A stretch of 14,154 nt of DNA from Firmicutes bacterium UBA5449 (GTDB taxonomy: Bacteria; Bacillota; SHA-98; UBA4971): the NCBI GenBank assembly GCA_002424305.1, contig DIQZ01000058.1, positions 1 through 14,154 of the forward strand, in the 5' to 3' direction. The translations under genes were made by a program, and so were the position numbers. Of the stretch, positions 1 to 7,208 are shown piece after piece (within the stretch, counting starts at the first letter, position 1; each line of letters starts with the position of its first letter). The notes under the pieces were generated by a model. That model saw only the letters and a list, made by a program, of their open reading frames with translations. It had not been told where the DNA came from and did not search any database.

Positions 1-1182
1 ATCCCCGCGTGTGCGGGGTAGCCCTGTCTGCGCTCCAGCGGATACGATCCCACCGCGGTCGATCCCCGCGTGTGCGGGGTAGCCATATCAACATCTGGGC
101 TTTTACCTGCCGTGGTGGGTCGATCCCCGCGTGTACGGGGTAGCCGGGACTCCTTCGACATGGCAGCCGAGACAGAACGGTCGATCCCCGCGTGTACGGG
201 GTAGCCGTTATTGACTACTTGTGCACCCTTATACTCTGCGGTCGATCCCCGCGTGTACGGGGTAGCCTGAAACTGGATTTGGAAGAGGCTATCATGATAG
301 GGTCGATCCCCGCGTGTACGGGGTAGCCCAGGCTTAACCGGCATCTGTGCGATCTCTCCCGGGTCGATCCCCGCGTGTACGGGGTAGCCATATCTCAATC
401 CGGGGCCAACCGGATACCGGTGGGTCGATCCCCGCGTGTACGGGGTAGCCGCAATATATAGTCCTAGTAGGGGATCTGGTAGGGGTCGATCCCCGCGTGT
501 ACGGGGTAGCCTAGGATTCTTCCTTCTCTTCTCTTTCTCGCGGAGGTCGATCCCCGCGTGTACGGGGTAGCCTATAATGGCATGGGAAGCTATTGTCAAG
601 AGTATGGTCGATCCCCGCGTGTACGGGGTAGCCGAGTCAATTACAGGATCTCGCAGCTCTTGGGGCGGTCGATCCCCGCGTGTACGGGGTAGCCCAACAC
701 ATTGGGTAGACGCTAAGCACTACGAAAGGTCGATCCCCGCGTGTACGGGGTAGCCTAATGCCTCGGCAAGATACATGATCGCTAGCTGGGTCGATCCCCG
801 CGTGTACGGGGTAGCCGGCTAATGGCAAGGAAGCCAAGCTTGCTACTGCGGTCGATCCCCGCGTGTACGGGGTAGCCGTGTATGTCTCAGTGTCATAACC
901 GTCAAGCAAGGGTCGATCCCCGCGTGTACGGGGTAGCCCTATAGCCGGCAATATCCCTGATAGAGCCGCTAGGTCGATCCCCGCGTGTACGGGGTAGCCC
1001 TTTTCGCGGATTCGGAAAAAAACTAAAAGGAGGGTCGATCCCCGCGTGTACGGGGTAGCCTATAAGGGTACGGGAAGCAATTGTCAAGGGTATGGTCGAT
1101 CCCCGCGTGTACGGGGTAGCCTCTATCAATGGGATATATACATACGGGATAAGGGGTCGATCCCCGCGTGTACGGGGTAGCC
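1..1182 (-). CRISPR. Type I-E CRISPR array, 20 repeats and 19 spacers
   Basis: The repeat recurs with an exact 61-base period: 28 conserved bases and 33-base spacers without exception. On the plus strand the repeats begin at 57, 118, 179 and so on every 61 bases to 1155-1182; the first (1-23) is cut by the window edge, so the array may continue to the left. Read on the minus strand the repeat begins GGCTA, has stem arms CCCCGT and GCGGGG around ACAC, and ends ATCGACC. This is the usual I-E layout (hairpin, then a 7-8 nt tail that becomes the crRNA 5' handle after Cas6e cleavage). That orientation matches the cas operon and the leader at the right end, so the newest spacer is 1122-1154 and the oldest visible is 24-56. 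Repeats 3-20 are identical; repeats 1 and 2 differ at one base. Spacers 573-605 and 1061-1093 are related. Spacer targets cannot be identified from the sequence alone. Confidence 0.99.
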
Positions 1183-1270
1183 TCTAGACAACTGAGAGAA
1201 CAATGATATAATAAATGATTATAGTAGTAGTATGAAACATGCATTTGGTGAATGTAGACTCAGAACGTTT
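1183..1270 (-). promoter_or_regulatory. CRISPR leader with pre-crRNA promoter
   Basis: This is the 88 bp between the cas2 stop codon and the leader-proximal repeat, clearly more AT-rich than its surroundings. On the minus strand it contains a perfect TATAAT (plus 1218-1223), which would start transcription about 28 bases before the first repeat. No good -35 box lies at 16-18 bp. Two similar 9-10 bp direct repeats, AATGATATA (1202-1210) and AATGATTATA (1214-1223), sit side by side and the second includes the -10 box. The leader ends in TAGA next to the first G of the repeat, much like the Escherichia coli I-E leader-repeat junction as I recall it. Its role as both promoter and Cas1-Cas2 integration guide is inferred from position. 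Confidence 0.8.
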
Positions 1271-1576
1271 TCAGTTTTCAAGGTTCGTGGCAGCACGTTT
1301 AGTCAGAACAAGTCCATCTACTTCCACCAGCTCTACCGGAGGGACACCTAACATCTTCACGGCTTGTCCACCAGGCATACTATGTTCTGACCAAACCATT
1401 ATGATGCTTGCATCATTCTCAAGGATGAACCAGTCTTGCAAGACATTCCAGATACGCTCACGCACTGCAGGAGAATGCCTGGGCGCTGTATATACACCCG
1501 ACGCCAACTCCAACATCGATGAGGCAAGGAAACCTCGAACTCGATCCGAGACGTTACGTGTCACGATCACTGTCAT
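1271..1576 (-). CDS. cas2: CRISPR-associated endonuclease Cas2, type I-E
   Basis: This 101-residue protein matches the I-E Cas2 subfamily. It opens with a short beta strand (MTVIVTRNV), followed by DRVRGFLASSMLELASGVY, which aligns with the E. coli Cas2 segment PRLRGRLAIWLLEVRAGVY. The family length is about 94-100 residues. Cas2 is the central dimer that bridges two Cas1 dimers in the spacer-integration complex; in I-E its nuclease activity is not needed for integration. The ATG lies inside the end of cas1 (23 nt overlap), with AAGG just upstream, so translation is probably coupled to cas1. It is the last gene of the operon; the CRISPR leader begins directly after its TGA stop. Confidence 0.97.
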   Translation of the reverse strand: MTVIVTRNVSDRVRGFLASSMLELASGVYTAPRHSPAVRERIWNVLQDWFILENDASIIMVWSEHSMPGGQAVKMLGVPPVELVEVDGLVLTKRAATNLEN

Positions 1577-2450
1577 CGACCTTCAAAAGCTCCTTTACTC
1601 GATCGATCATTGAGGGAATCAACTTGCGTCTTCTGAACCAACGGGCAGCTTCAAATCGGAGTTCGCGCTCTAACTGTAACGAAGGCTCTTTCTCTACTTT
1701 AGCAGCTACAGAAAAAGCAAGAGGCAAAGTCACTTCGGTGCGCCAGAGATCAGCGATGTCTAGTGTAAAAGCGTTACTGGAATCTTCATGGATAAAGCCA
1801 AGCGGAGGTAAAGCACCTACTGCTGCAACAGCAATGTCTGCTGCTGCTTCAACGAATGTGGCCGCGTGATTAATCGCCTGGTTAGGAAGATCAGCAGCTT
1901 TTGGATTTTGGCGATCATAACGACGACCTTGCCAATTCACTCCATATTTTTGGGCAATTATCTCGTATAGTTTCCTGAGTCTTCCCCCTTCCATGCCGCG
2001 TAAAGCACTTATCTCCCGGTGAGGCAGAACTTCACCGAAACGAAATGCATACATACGACGAGCAACGTATAAGCGTGAGTTCTCATCAGCCCATAAACGA
2101 GCGTGGGCACGGGCGATACTTGAACGCCCTCGACCCATTGGAGGGGCTGTATAGAACTTCACACCACCTTGGCCAACGGCTGCAAGTAAGGTTCCGTGAC
2201 GTGCAAGAATGCGTAGAACATCATGTGTTATGGATGTGCCCGGACCGATTAAGACCATTGATACGGATTGATAAGGGATTGCATAGTCCCCTGCATCAAA
2301 ATCCTGACCACCTGCAGTCTGAAAACGTAGTGTCCCGTCTGAGACATGTAGTTTCCCTCTGGAGAGCCACAGTAAACCATGACGATCCGCATGAGGAATT
2401 CGAGAACCTGCCAACCCAAGTCGTCCAGGGATCAAGAAAGACTTACTCAT
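1554..2450 (-). CDS. cas1: CRISPR-associated endonuclease/integrase Cas1, type I-E
   Basis: A 298-residue Cas1, close to the 300-305 usual for I-E. The metal-binding catalytic triad is intact: Glu154 in RGMEGGRLRKLY, His221 in GFIHEDSSN and Asp234 in DIADLWR. The spacing (67 and 13 residues) is the same as Glu141/His208/Asp221 of E. coli Cas1. The N-terminal beta domain (residues 1-100) includes IPYQSVSMVLIGPGTSIT, a typical Cas1 segment. With Cas2 it captures prespacers and inserts them at the leader-repeat junction. Its ATG overlaps the cas6e stop by 4 nt (ATGA) with no good Shine-Dalgarno site, so reinitiation from cas6e is likely. Between repeats 3 and 20 all spacer lengths are identical, consistent with an accurate integrase. 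Confidence 0.98.
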   Translation of the reverse strand: MSKSFLIPGRLGLAGSRIPHADRHGLLWLSRGKLHVSDGTLRFQTAGGQDFDAGDYAIPYQSVSMVLIGPGTSITHDVLRILARHGTLLAAVGQGGVKFYTAPPMGRGRSSIARAHARLWADENSRLYVARRMYAFRFGEVLPHREISALRGMEGGRLRKLYEIIAQKYGVNWQGRRYDRQNPKAADLPNQAINHAATFVEAAADIAVAAVGALPPLGFIHEDSSNAFTLDIADLWRTEVTLPLAFSVAAKVEKEPSLQLERELRFEAARWFRRRKLIPSMIDRVKELLKVDDSDRDT

Positions 2451-3166
2451 GACACTGGTCTCAGCAGGAGCATGCCGTAACCGAACGATCTGTGACGACC
2501 TACCCCATGAGAAAGTAGTAGAGTGAACGCTTGTGGCTCGGAGACGATAAGCTCACCGCGTATAAATACCTGTGGACGTACAAGACGACGGCGAACGCGC
2601 TTGCTACTCTTCCCTTGAGTCCGGCGAGTTATTCGAACCAAACGAAAACCTGACATCTGAATTCCAGTAATGCTACAAGCGTTTCCTCTTTCCAATCGCT
2701 CACGCGCCCAATCCAGGTACACAGTTTCTCTCTGCAAGTGTTTCCCTTCGCTTGAGTCAGCAGCAATTAAGAACAGGTCTTTTTCGACTCCTGTCGATGC
2801 TTTACGCCCTACCGGCGAAACTAAGAGCTCGAAAGCCAGCCTTCTACCGGACGCAAAAACAGGCATTGGTCGACTGGTAATCATGTAATTGGGATCCATA
2901 GTCACCGCAAAGACTCCCGGGTCAGCAAATTCTCGCAGCATCTGTCGTAGTGCTTTGGCATCATGGCGTGAGTACCCAAGAATACGAGGAGGGCGGCGAC
3001 GATCGACAAACAACCGCCAGGGTTTCGGTGCCAAATCTCCGAAGGCAGCTGCCATCCAAGAGTGAACACCATAACCCAGGTCATCATCTTGGATGCCAAA
3101 TCCCTGGTCCGAGACGTATCGAAGAAGCGCTTTAAGGTCAAGGCGCAGTTCAATCATGTGTAACAT
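2447..3166 (-). CDS. cas6e: Cas6e (CasE/Cse3) pre-crRNA endoribonuclease
   Basis: A 239-residue Cas6e. The N-terminal ferredoxin-like fold carries LGYGVHSWMAAAFGD (residues 30-44), where His35 corresponds to the catalytic histidine of the family, followed by APKPWRL. The C-terminus has the glycine-rich RNA-binding loop GVGRHRSFGYGMLLLRP (residues 221-237), a Cas6 hallmark. It cleaves the pre-crRNA at the 3' base of the repeat hairpin and stays bound as the head of Cascade. The ATG at 3166 lies 17 nt inside cas5e with a G-rich stretch 11 nt upstream; a second in-frame ATG three codons later is possible. It overlaps cas1 by 4 nt. Confidence 0.96.
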   Translation of the reverse strand: MLHMIELRLDLKALLRYVSDQGFGIQDDDLGYGVHSWMAAAFGDLAPKPWRLFVDRRRPPRILGYSRHDAKALRQMLREFADPGVFAVTMDPNYMITSRPMPVFASGRRLAFELLVSPVGRKASTGVEKDLFLIAADSSEGKHLQRETVYLDWARERLERGNACSITGIQMSGFRLVRITRRTQGKSSKRVRRRLVRPQVFIRGELIVSEPQAFTLLLSHGVGRHRSFGYGMLLLRPVS

Positions 3167-3926
3167 CGATGTGGCTTTCCCCCCTTAAGTGTTCTGCTAC
3201 TCGCAACATCCCTTCCGCTCGCCAACGAGATCCTGCAGGAATATCATTGAACCAATCCCTCAAGTCAAACACCCGACGGACGATGTCTCGGTCAGTAACT
3301 TGTAGCTCCATAGGCCAACAGGCTATCAGAGTGCATTCTCTACTCTGTCTGCTACCCTTTCTATCCCAACTTGGTACTTGCCTCAAAATCTCAAGGAGAT
3401 TCTTGCCCTCTGCGACTGGGGTTTCCGGGTCAAGAAGGGGTCTGGCAGGTAGGCATGTCTTGCGTCCAATGAATAGCGGACGCGCGGGACGGTGTAACGC
3501 GTCACAGACTGTGGCGAGGTCGGGTAAACCGTCGCCTTTCAACGTCAGGGCCGCCGTCATCAGACCGTCAGTCCAGTAGTGACGATAACGCTGGTGTGTC
3601 CCTTCTCGGGCACTCTTTCCACCACGTCGATGCTCCGGCTCTTCCCGCGTTGTCCAGCCTGGCTCTTTCATCTTTGCTTGACCTAGATCCACAGTATGAT
3701 AATCGACCATGCGCTCCGGTCGTATATCCCAGCGTGCTGCATACTCCAGACGGCTTTGTAATTCCTGAAGACGATCAAACCGGCTGTGCTCCCATCCGAG
3801 TGCATTAGCAATCAATCCTGTGAACATCGCTATACCGGGAAACCGATCAATGTAGCCGTGCTGGTCTACCATCACAGATCCAAAACTCATCATTGGAGCA
3901 TCCAGTCGGATAATCAAAGCTTTCAT
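3150..3926 (-). CDS. cas5e: Cas5e (CasD) Cascade subunit
   Basis: A 258-residue RAMP protein. It starts MKALIIRLDAPMMSFGS, the characteristic first strand and glycine turn of Cas5e (E. coli CasD begins similarly with a L.L.GPLQ.WG.-type segment), followed by RFPGIAMFTGLIANALGW, the usual Cas5 motif P..S...G.l..ALG. In Cascade, Cas5e binds the 5' handle of the crRNA and contacts Cas8e at the PAM end of the target. AAAGGAGAG lies 5 nt before its ATG and it begins 2 nt after the cas7e stop. Its own end overlaps cas6e by 17 nt. I see no interruption. Confidence 0.95.
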   Translation of the reverse strand: MKALIIRLDAPMMSFGSVMVDQHGYIDRFPGIAMFTGLIANALGWEHSRFDRLQELQSRLEYAARWDIRPERMVDYHTVDLGQAKMKEPGWTTREEPEHRRGGKSAREGTHQRYRHYWTDGLMTAALTLKGDGLPDLATVCDALHRPARPLFIGRKTCLPARPLLDPETPVAEGKNLLEILRQVPSWDRKGSRQSRECTLIACWPMELQVTDRDIVRRVFDLRDWFNDIPAGSRWRAEGMLRVAEHLRGESHIDVTHD

Positions 3927-3928
3927 GA

Positions 3929-5107
3929 CTACTCTCCTTTGGCATCGAACAATGCGTCAAGAGCACTTTCTACAGCGTCTTTCAAAGGTACAACCTGCTC
4001 CTTATCCCGCGTCCAACTGTACACTGAGGACATAAAGCGCTTTTCTCCTGTGTCGCCGTACATGTTTTCCAGAGAAGTGAGATACTCCGCGACCTTTGCA
4101 ATCGACTCTTCCATTGGGTGCACACCACTTAGATTGAGGTTTGCAGGATCCAGAAAAGCATTAGCGAGACTGCGTGGTTGGGTTTGTCCGACTTCCAGCA
4201 TGACAAACTCAGCGCGGGCATAAGGCGCAGTTGCTCCAAGTTTGGCACCTGGTGTAACCTGAGTTATCGCTTGAATGAGTAAGTCAAGCAAAGTACGGGC
4301 ATCACTCGAGTCTTGTTCTCTCCATCGACTACGATCACACCCGGTTAGATTGGACATGAGCAAGGGCACATCTGTAACCACGTAGCCGTAGAAAATCCCT
4401 GAGCCCAGTTCCATATCACCTGCGTGGGCGGCTCCGGTCTCCTCCTCCAAAAGCAGGTCGTCCACGACTGTGAAGAAATCCACCTCAGTATCAATGGCAT
4501 GTGTGGTAAAAGCATGAGCCACATGGAGAGGAGCATCTACCCGGGAAAGAATGTCGGAAGTAATGAAGCGGCCAAACAGTGCGCCTTCTATACCCACGAA
4601 TGGATCAGGTATGCCACTTTGTTGCAAGAGAGCCTTGAAGTTATTCTTTGCTTCTTTGATGCGATCGTCTAAGAAGGCTTTTGCCTCTTCTTCGTCTCCC
4701 TGTTTATCTGCCTCTGAGAGGAGCTTGACAAAGAAATCGGCTTCCGGTTTACCGAATAGCACCGGTTGCTTCATGGCAAGTGTCTCCTTATCCAGTGCCT
4801 CTTTCCCGCCTGCTGCTGTAAGGATGTTCTTTGCCAAGTGATAGATAAGGTTATGTGTCTTCTCTTCGTCTATACCGGCTTCAATCAAACGTCTCTTGAG
4901 TTCGCGAGCAAAAAAATGACGGGAACGTAGAGCAGTTGGCAACGTAGTCTGTCCCCTCATCCATTCAGTCCACCGACGTTTTTGCGCCTGGCTTGACACG
5001 CGCAGGCGTTCTGCGCCACCGAATCTGATTCGTTTGGCAAGACCTGCATCATCGCGATTCAGCAAGCTGGCATGGTAGCTTGTCAAAAAATGAACCTGCA
5101 GAAACAT
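3929..5107 (-). CDS. cas7e: Cas7e (CasC/Cse4) Cascade backbone subunit
   Basis: A 392-residue Cas7e. The N-terminus is diagnostic: FLTSYHASLLNRDDAGLAKR followed by IRFGGAERLRVSSQAQKRRW, almost word for word the family signature (TSYPASLLNRDD, RvSSQ..KR). Six copies of this protein form the helical backbone that holds the crRNA spacer and kinks it every sixth base. Near the C-terminal third, GATAPYARAEFVMLEVGQTQPRS-type sequence is also typical. The ATG follows the cse2 stop by 9 nt, and its Shine-Dalgarno GAGGTG overlaps that stop codon. The length is slightly above the 363 residues of the E. coli protein. Confidence 0.97.
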   Translation of the reverse strand: MFLQVHFLTSYHASLLNRDDAGLAKRIRFGGAERLRVSSQAQKRRWTEWMRGQTTLPTALRSRHFFARELKRRLIEAGIDEEKTHNLIYHLAKNILTAAGGKEALDKETLAMKQPVLFGKPEADFFVKLLSEADKQGDEEEAKAFLDDRIKEAKNNFKALLQQSGIPDPFVGIEGALFGRFITSDILSRVDAPLHVAHAFTTHAIDTEVDFFTVVDDLLLEEETGAAHAGDMELGSGIFYGYVVTDVPLLMSNLTGCDRSRWREQDSSDARTLLDLLIQAITQVTPGAKLGATAPYARAEFVMLEVGQTQPRSLANAFLDPANLNLSGVHPMEESIAKVAEYLTSLENMYGDTGEKRFMSSVYSWTRDKEQVVPLKDAVESALDALFDAKGE

Positions 5108-5116
5108 TCAATCACC

Positions 5117-5620
5117 TCATTCGCTTTCTCTCTGGATTTGGTAATAATCCTTGGCAATTCGTTCACGAACTGCCATGAGCTTTTCTTTGTCTCGGGTGAG
5201 CAACATCCGGGCACCTTGAACCCAATTGAACGGAGAGGACTTAGCGGCCAAAAAACGTGCAACGCGTAATAGCAAGATACGACGAACGTCTCCTACCGCA
5301 CTATCGCTTAGCAATCGCTCTAACCTCGCCTCGGAGTAATTGGTTTCAGCCAGAGCTTTTCCAAGATTGCATTTGGGATCATGGGCATTCGGGCTCATCA
5401 AGGCAATGCCCGCCACTAGAGTGATCCAATCCTTTTGGCTATCCTTATTACGATCCCAGCCGGCCGGGAGATGGCTTAAAGCAAAACGGTAGAAAGTCAG
5501 CGGTGGTGGCTGTTTTGGGGTCATTCGACGTAACGCTGCCCTTTCTCCGGTTGGAAAAATGTCGCTGCCGATGACTCCGGCGATGGTTGAGATTACACTA
5601 CCGAGTTGTTGACTTTGCAT
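5117..5620 (-). CDS. cse2: Cse2 (CasB, Cas11e) Cascade small subunit
   Basis: A 167-residue all-helical small subunit. Family-typical features are the PPLTFYRFALSHLP stretch (residues 39-52) after a basic N-terminal helix containing RAALRRM, and a later segment GDVRRILLLRVARFLA. Two copies run along the Cas7e backbone and stabilise the displaced DNA strand of the R-loop. Sequence identity in this family is low, so the call rests on these weak motifs together with its fixed place between cas8e and cas7e. AAAGGAGG stands 6 nt before the ATG, and the gene begins 23 nt inside cas8e. Confidence 0.93.
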   Translation of the reverse strand: MQSQQLGSVISTIAGVIGSDIFPTGERAALRRMTPKQPPPLTFYRFALSHLPAGWDRNKDSQKDWITLVAGIALMSPNAHDPKCNLGKALAETNYSEARLERLLSDSAVGDVRRILLLRVARFLAAKSSPFNWVQGARMLLTRDKEKLMAVRERIAKDYYQIQRESE

Positions 5621-7208
5621 GCTCTACCTCCTTTAACAGCGGAAACGTTCTGTACAAAAGGCCTCTGAAAGCAAGTTCAGCACGAGAACGCGAACGAAAT
5701 CGTCTTCCTGAATGTTGGGGCATGGTATCTTTCGCTTGACGCAATGTCTCTAGCGCATATTTCCGCAACCGCAGAGTCCAGTCTCGCAAAGCGACCTCCT
5801 GATCGATTGGTTCAGGCACTGACCAAAGCCAAGGGAAGTAGTCATCTGACCATCCGGCATTGAATTTCTTTGAGAGGCGAGACCACCATGTATTAACAGT
5901 TGTACGATCATAATCGATTTTCTCACTTCCTCCTTGGAGGAAGGCAAATACGGCGGGCTTGAGAACCCTGTGCTCCATCCTACCTGCATATTCGATTGCG
6001 CTTCGGCTCAGTTCCGCGAAAGGCTCTCTTTGCTGCGGGGGGCCGAATAGGCGACGTTGTATCTTAGGAGGGATCGCAATCCGCTGTTCGTGAAAGCCTT
6101 CGGTTTTCCCTTGTCCTCGAACTAAGACGGAGATCGTCATCCACAACGTGCGCTCCTGCCAATGTGGTAAAGGCTTGTGCAAGGTTGTCAAGTGCAGTTG
6201 ATCTTCGAAAATGATTCGACGTAATACTTCCGGTGTAAGTCCTTGTGGAGAAAGCGTGAGAGCCTGAGCTTCCCTGGATTTTGTGCCTCCTAAGTCGATA
6301 GGCATCCATGCATCACCTACGACTCCTTTGAGTTCCTTGGCTGCGATGCGGCTGGATTCCGATGGCATGTCCGCTGCATAAATGCCATCTTCATCTCTTC
6401 TCAAACGAATGCGCCTGCAAATCTCGATATAGAAAGGATCTAAACGAGAAAGTGGCAGTGAAGTACGGCCATCCCACGGCTCCAGCCAAACGAGAACCAG
6501 TCCTTGTGGGTCAAAACCATAGACGTCAGCGAGAACAGTTTGACGATAGTCAAGCAATCTCACAACAGCATCGCGCCACCGTATTCCGGGACGCGGGTTT
6601 TGAATAAGCTCGACTATGGGTCGATTACCGTATCCGCTGTTCATTCTGGAGATTCCGTGTTTTCCTCTTCCATAAAACCCGCTCATAGTCTGTAAGCTTA
6701 TTAAGGTGTAGAACCAGCTATCAAGCTCGGAGTGAATAGCTTTGGCACTTTTTACGTCATGATTCTTAGATGTCACTAAGAGATCCATAGCATCAGAGGC
6801 GTGGGCAAACACTTTGTCGTTTCCAAGTGGTGTGACTCTCACATGGTCCTCTAAGGGTAGCGAAGGTTGCATGAAAGCAGGGCGCGTAAGATCATCCACC
6901 ACCAAACTCCAAGCATCGTCACCTATTCCTTGTGTCAGCGCTCGCATGCCTAGCCGCCAAAATTCTTCATCCTGCACCGGATCCGTAAGATTACATCGAG
7001 CAAGAATTGTGCTGGATAAGTATGAAAGAAAAACGTGAAAAGCATCCTCCTGATGCCGCTGAATACCTTCGTAGTGATGAACTTCATCATGCCCCAGCGC
7101 AGCTAGGAGTTGGGGTAGATTCATCCGTTTTCGTCCTTGGTTGGTTATCACTCTAAGGATGGGTTCTGTGAGTAAATTCCATGATCTTGTAGGTTGGCTC
7201 TCTATCAT
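5598..7208 (-). CDS. cas8e: Cas8e (Cse1, CasA) Cascade large subunit
   Basis: A 536-residue large subunit of the I-E effector. Family motifs appear in the expected order: RSWNLLTEPIL near the N-terminus, RHQEDAF (residues 51-57), PAFMQP (110-115), TSKNHDVK (146-153) and FYGRGKHGISRMNSGYGNRP (178-197). Cas8e recognises the PAM, starts unwinding and recruits Cas3. The C-terminal part (about 390-536) is helical and arginine-rich, as in the four-helix bundle of the family. Its ATG overlaps the cas3 stop as ATGA, with GGAGGTGA 4-7 nt upstream inside cas3. Length compares well with the roughly 500-560 residues usual in this family. Confidence 0.97.
   Translation of the reverse strand: MIESQPTRSWNLLTEPILRVITNQGRKRMNLPQLLAALGHDEVHHYEGIQRHQEDAFHVFLSYLSSTILARCNLTDPVQDEEFWRLGMRALTQGIGDDAWSLVVDDLTRPAFMQPSLPLEDHVRVTPLGNDKVFAHASDAMDLLVTSKNHDVKSAKAIHSELDSWFYTLISLQTMSGFYGRGKHGISRMNSGYGNRPIVELIQNPRPGIRWRDAVVRLLDYRQTVLADVYGFDPQGLVLVWLEPWDGRTSLPLSRLDPFYIEICRRIRLRRDEDGIYAADMPSESSRIAAKELKGVVGDAWMPIDLGGTKSREAQALTLSPQGLTPEVLRRIIFEDQLHLTTLHKPLPHWQERTLWMTISVLVRGQGKTEGFHEQRIAIPPKIQRRLFGPPQQREPFAELSRSAIEYAGRMEHRVLKPAVFAFLQGGSEKIDYDRTTVNTWWSRLSKKFNAGWSDDYFPWLWSVPEPIDQEVALRDWTLRLRKYALETLRQAKDTMPQHSGRRFRSRSRAELAFRGLLYRTFPLLKEVEHAKSTTR

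Noticed and set aside
817..849. Spacer 817-849 shares TAATGGCA and a nearby GG with spacer 573-605
   Set aside because: Similarity beyond the shared 8 bases is weak; 8 identical bases between two of 19 spacers can occur by chance.
637..1244. Minus-strand open frames across the CRISPR array with recurring peptides such as LPRTRGDRP, ATPYTRGST and GYPVHAGIDP
   Set aside because: They are translations of the 28-base repeat in three frames, shifted by the 61-base period, interrupted by spacer-derived residues. They are an artefact often annotated as hypothetical proteins.
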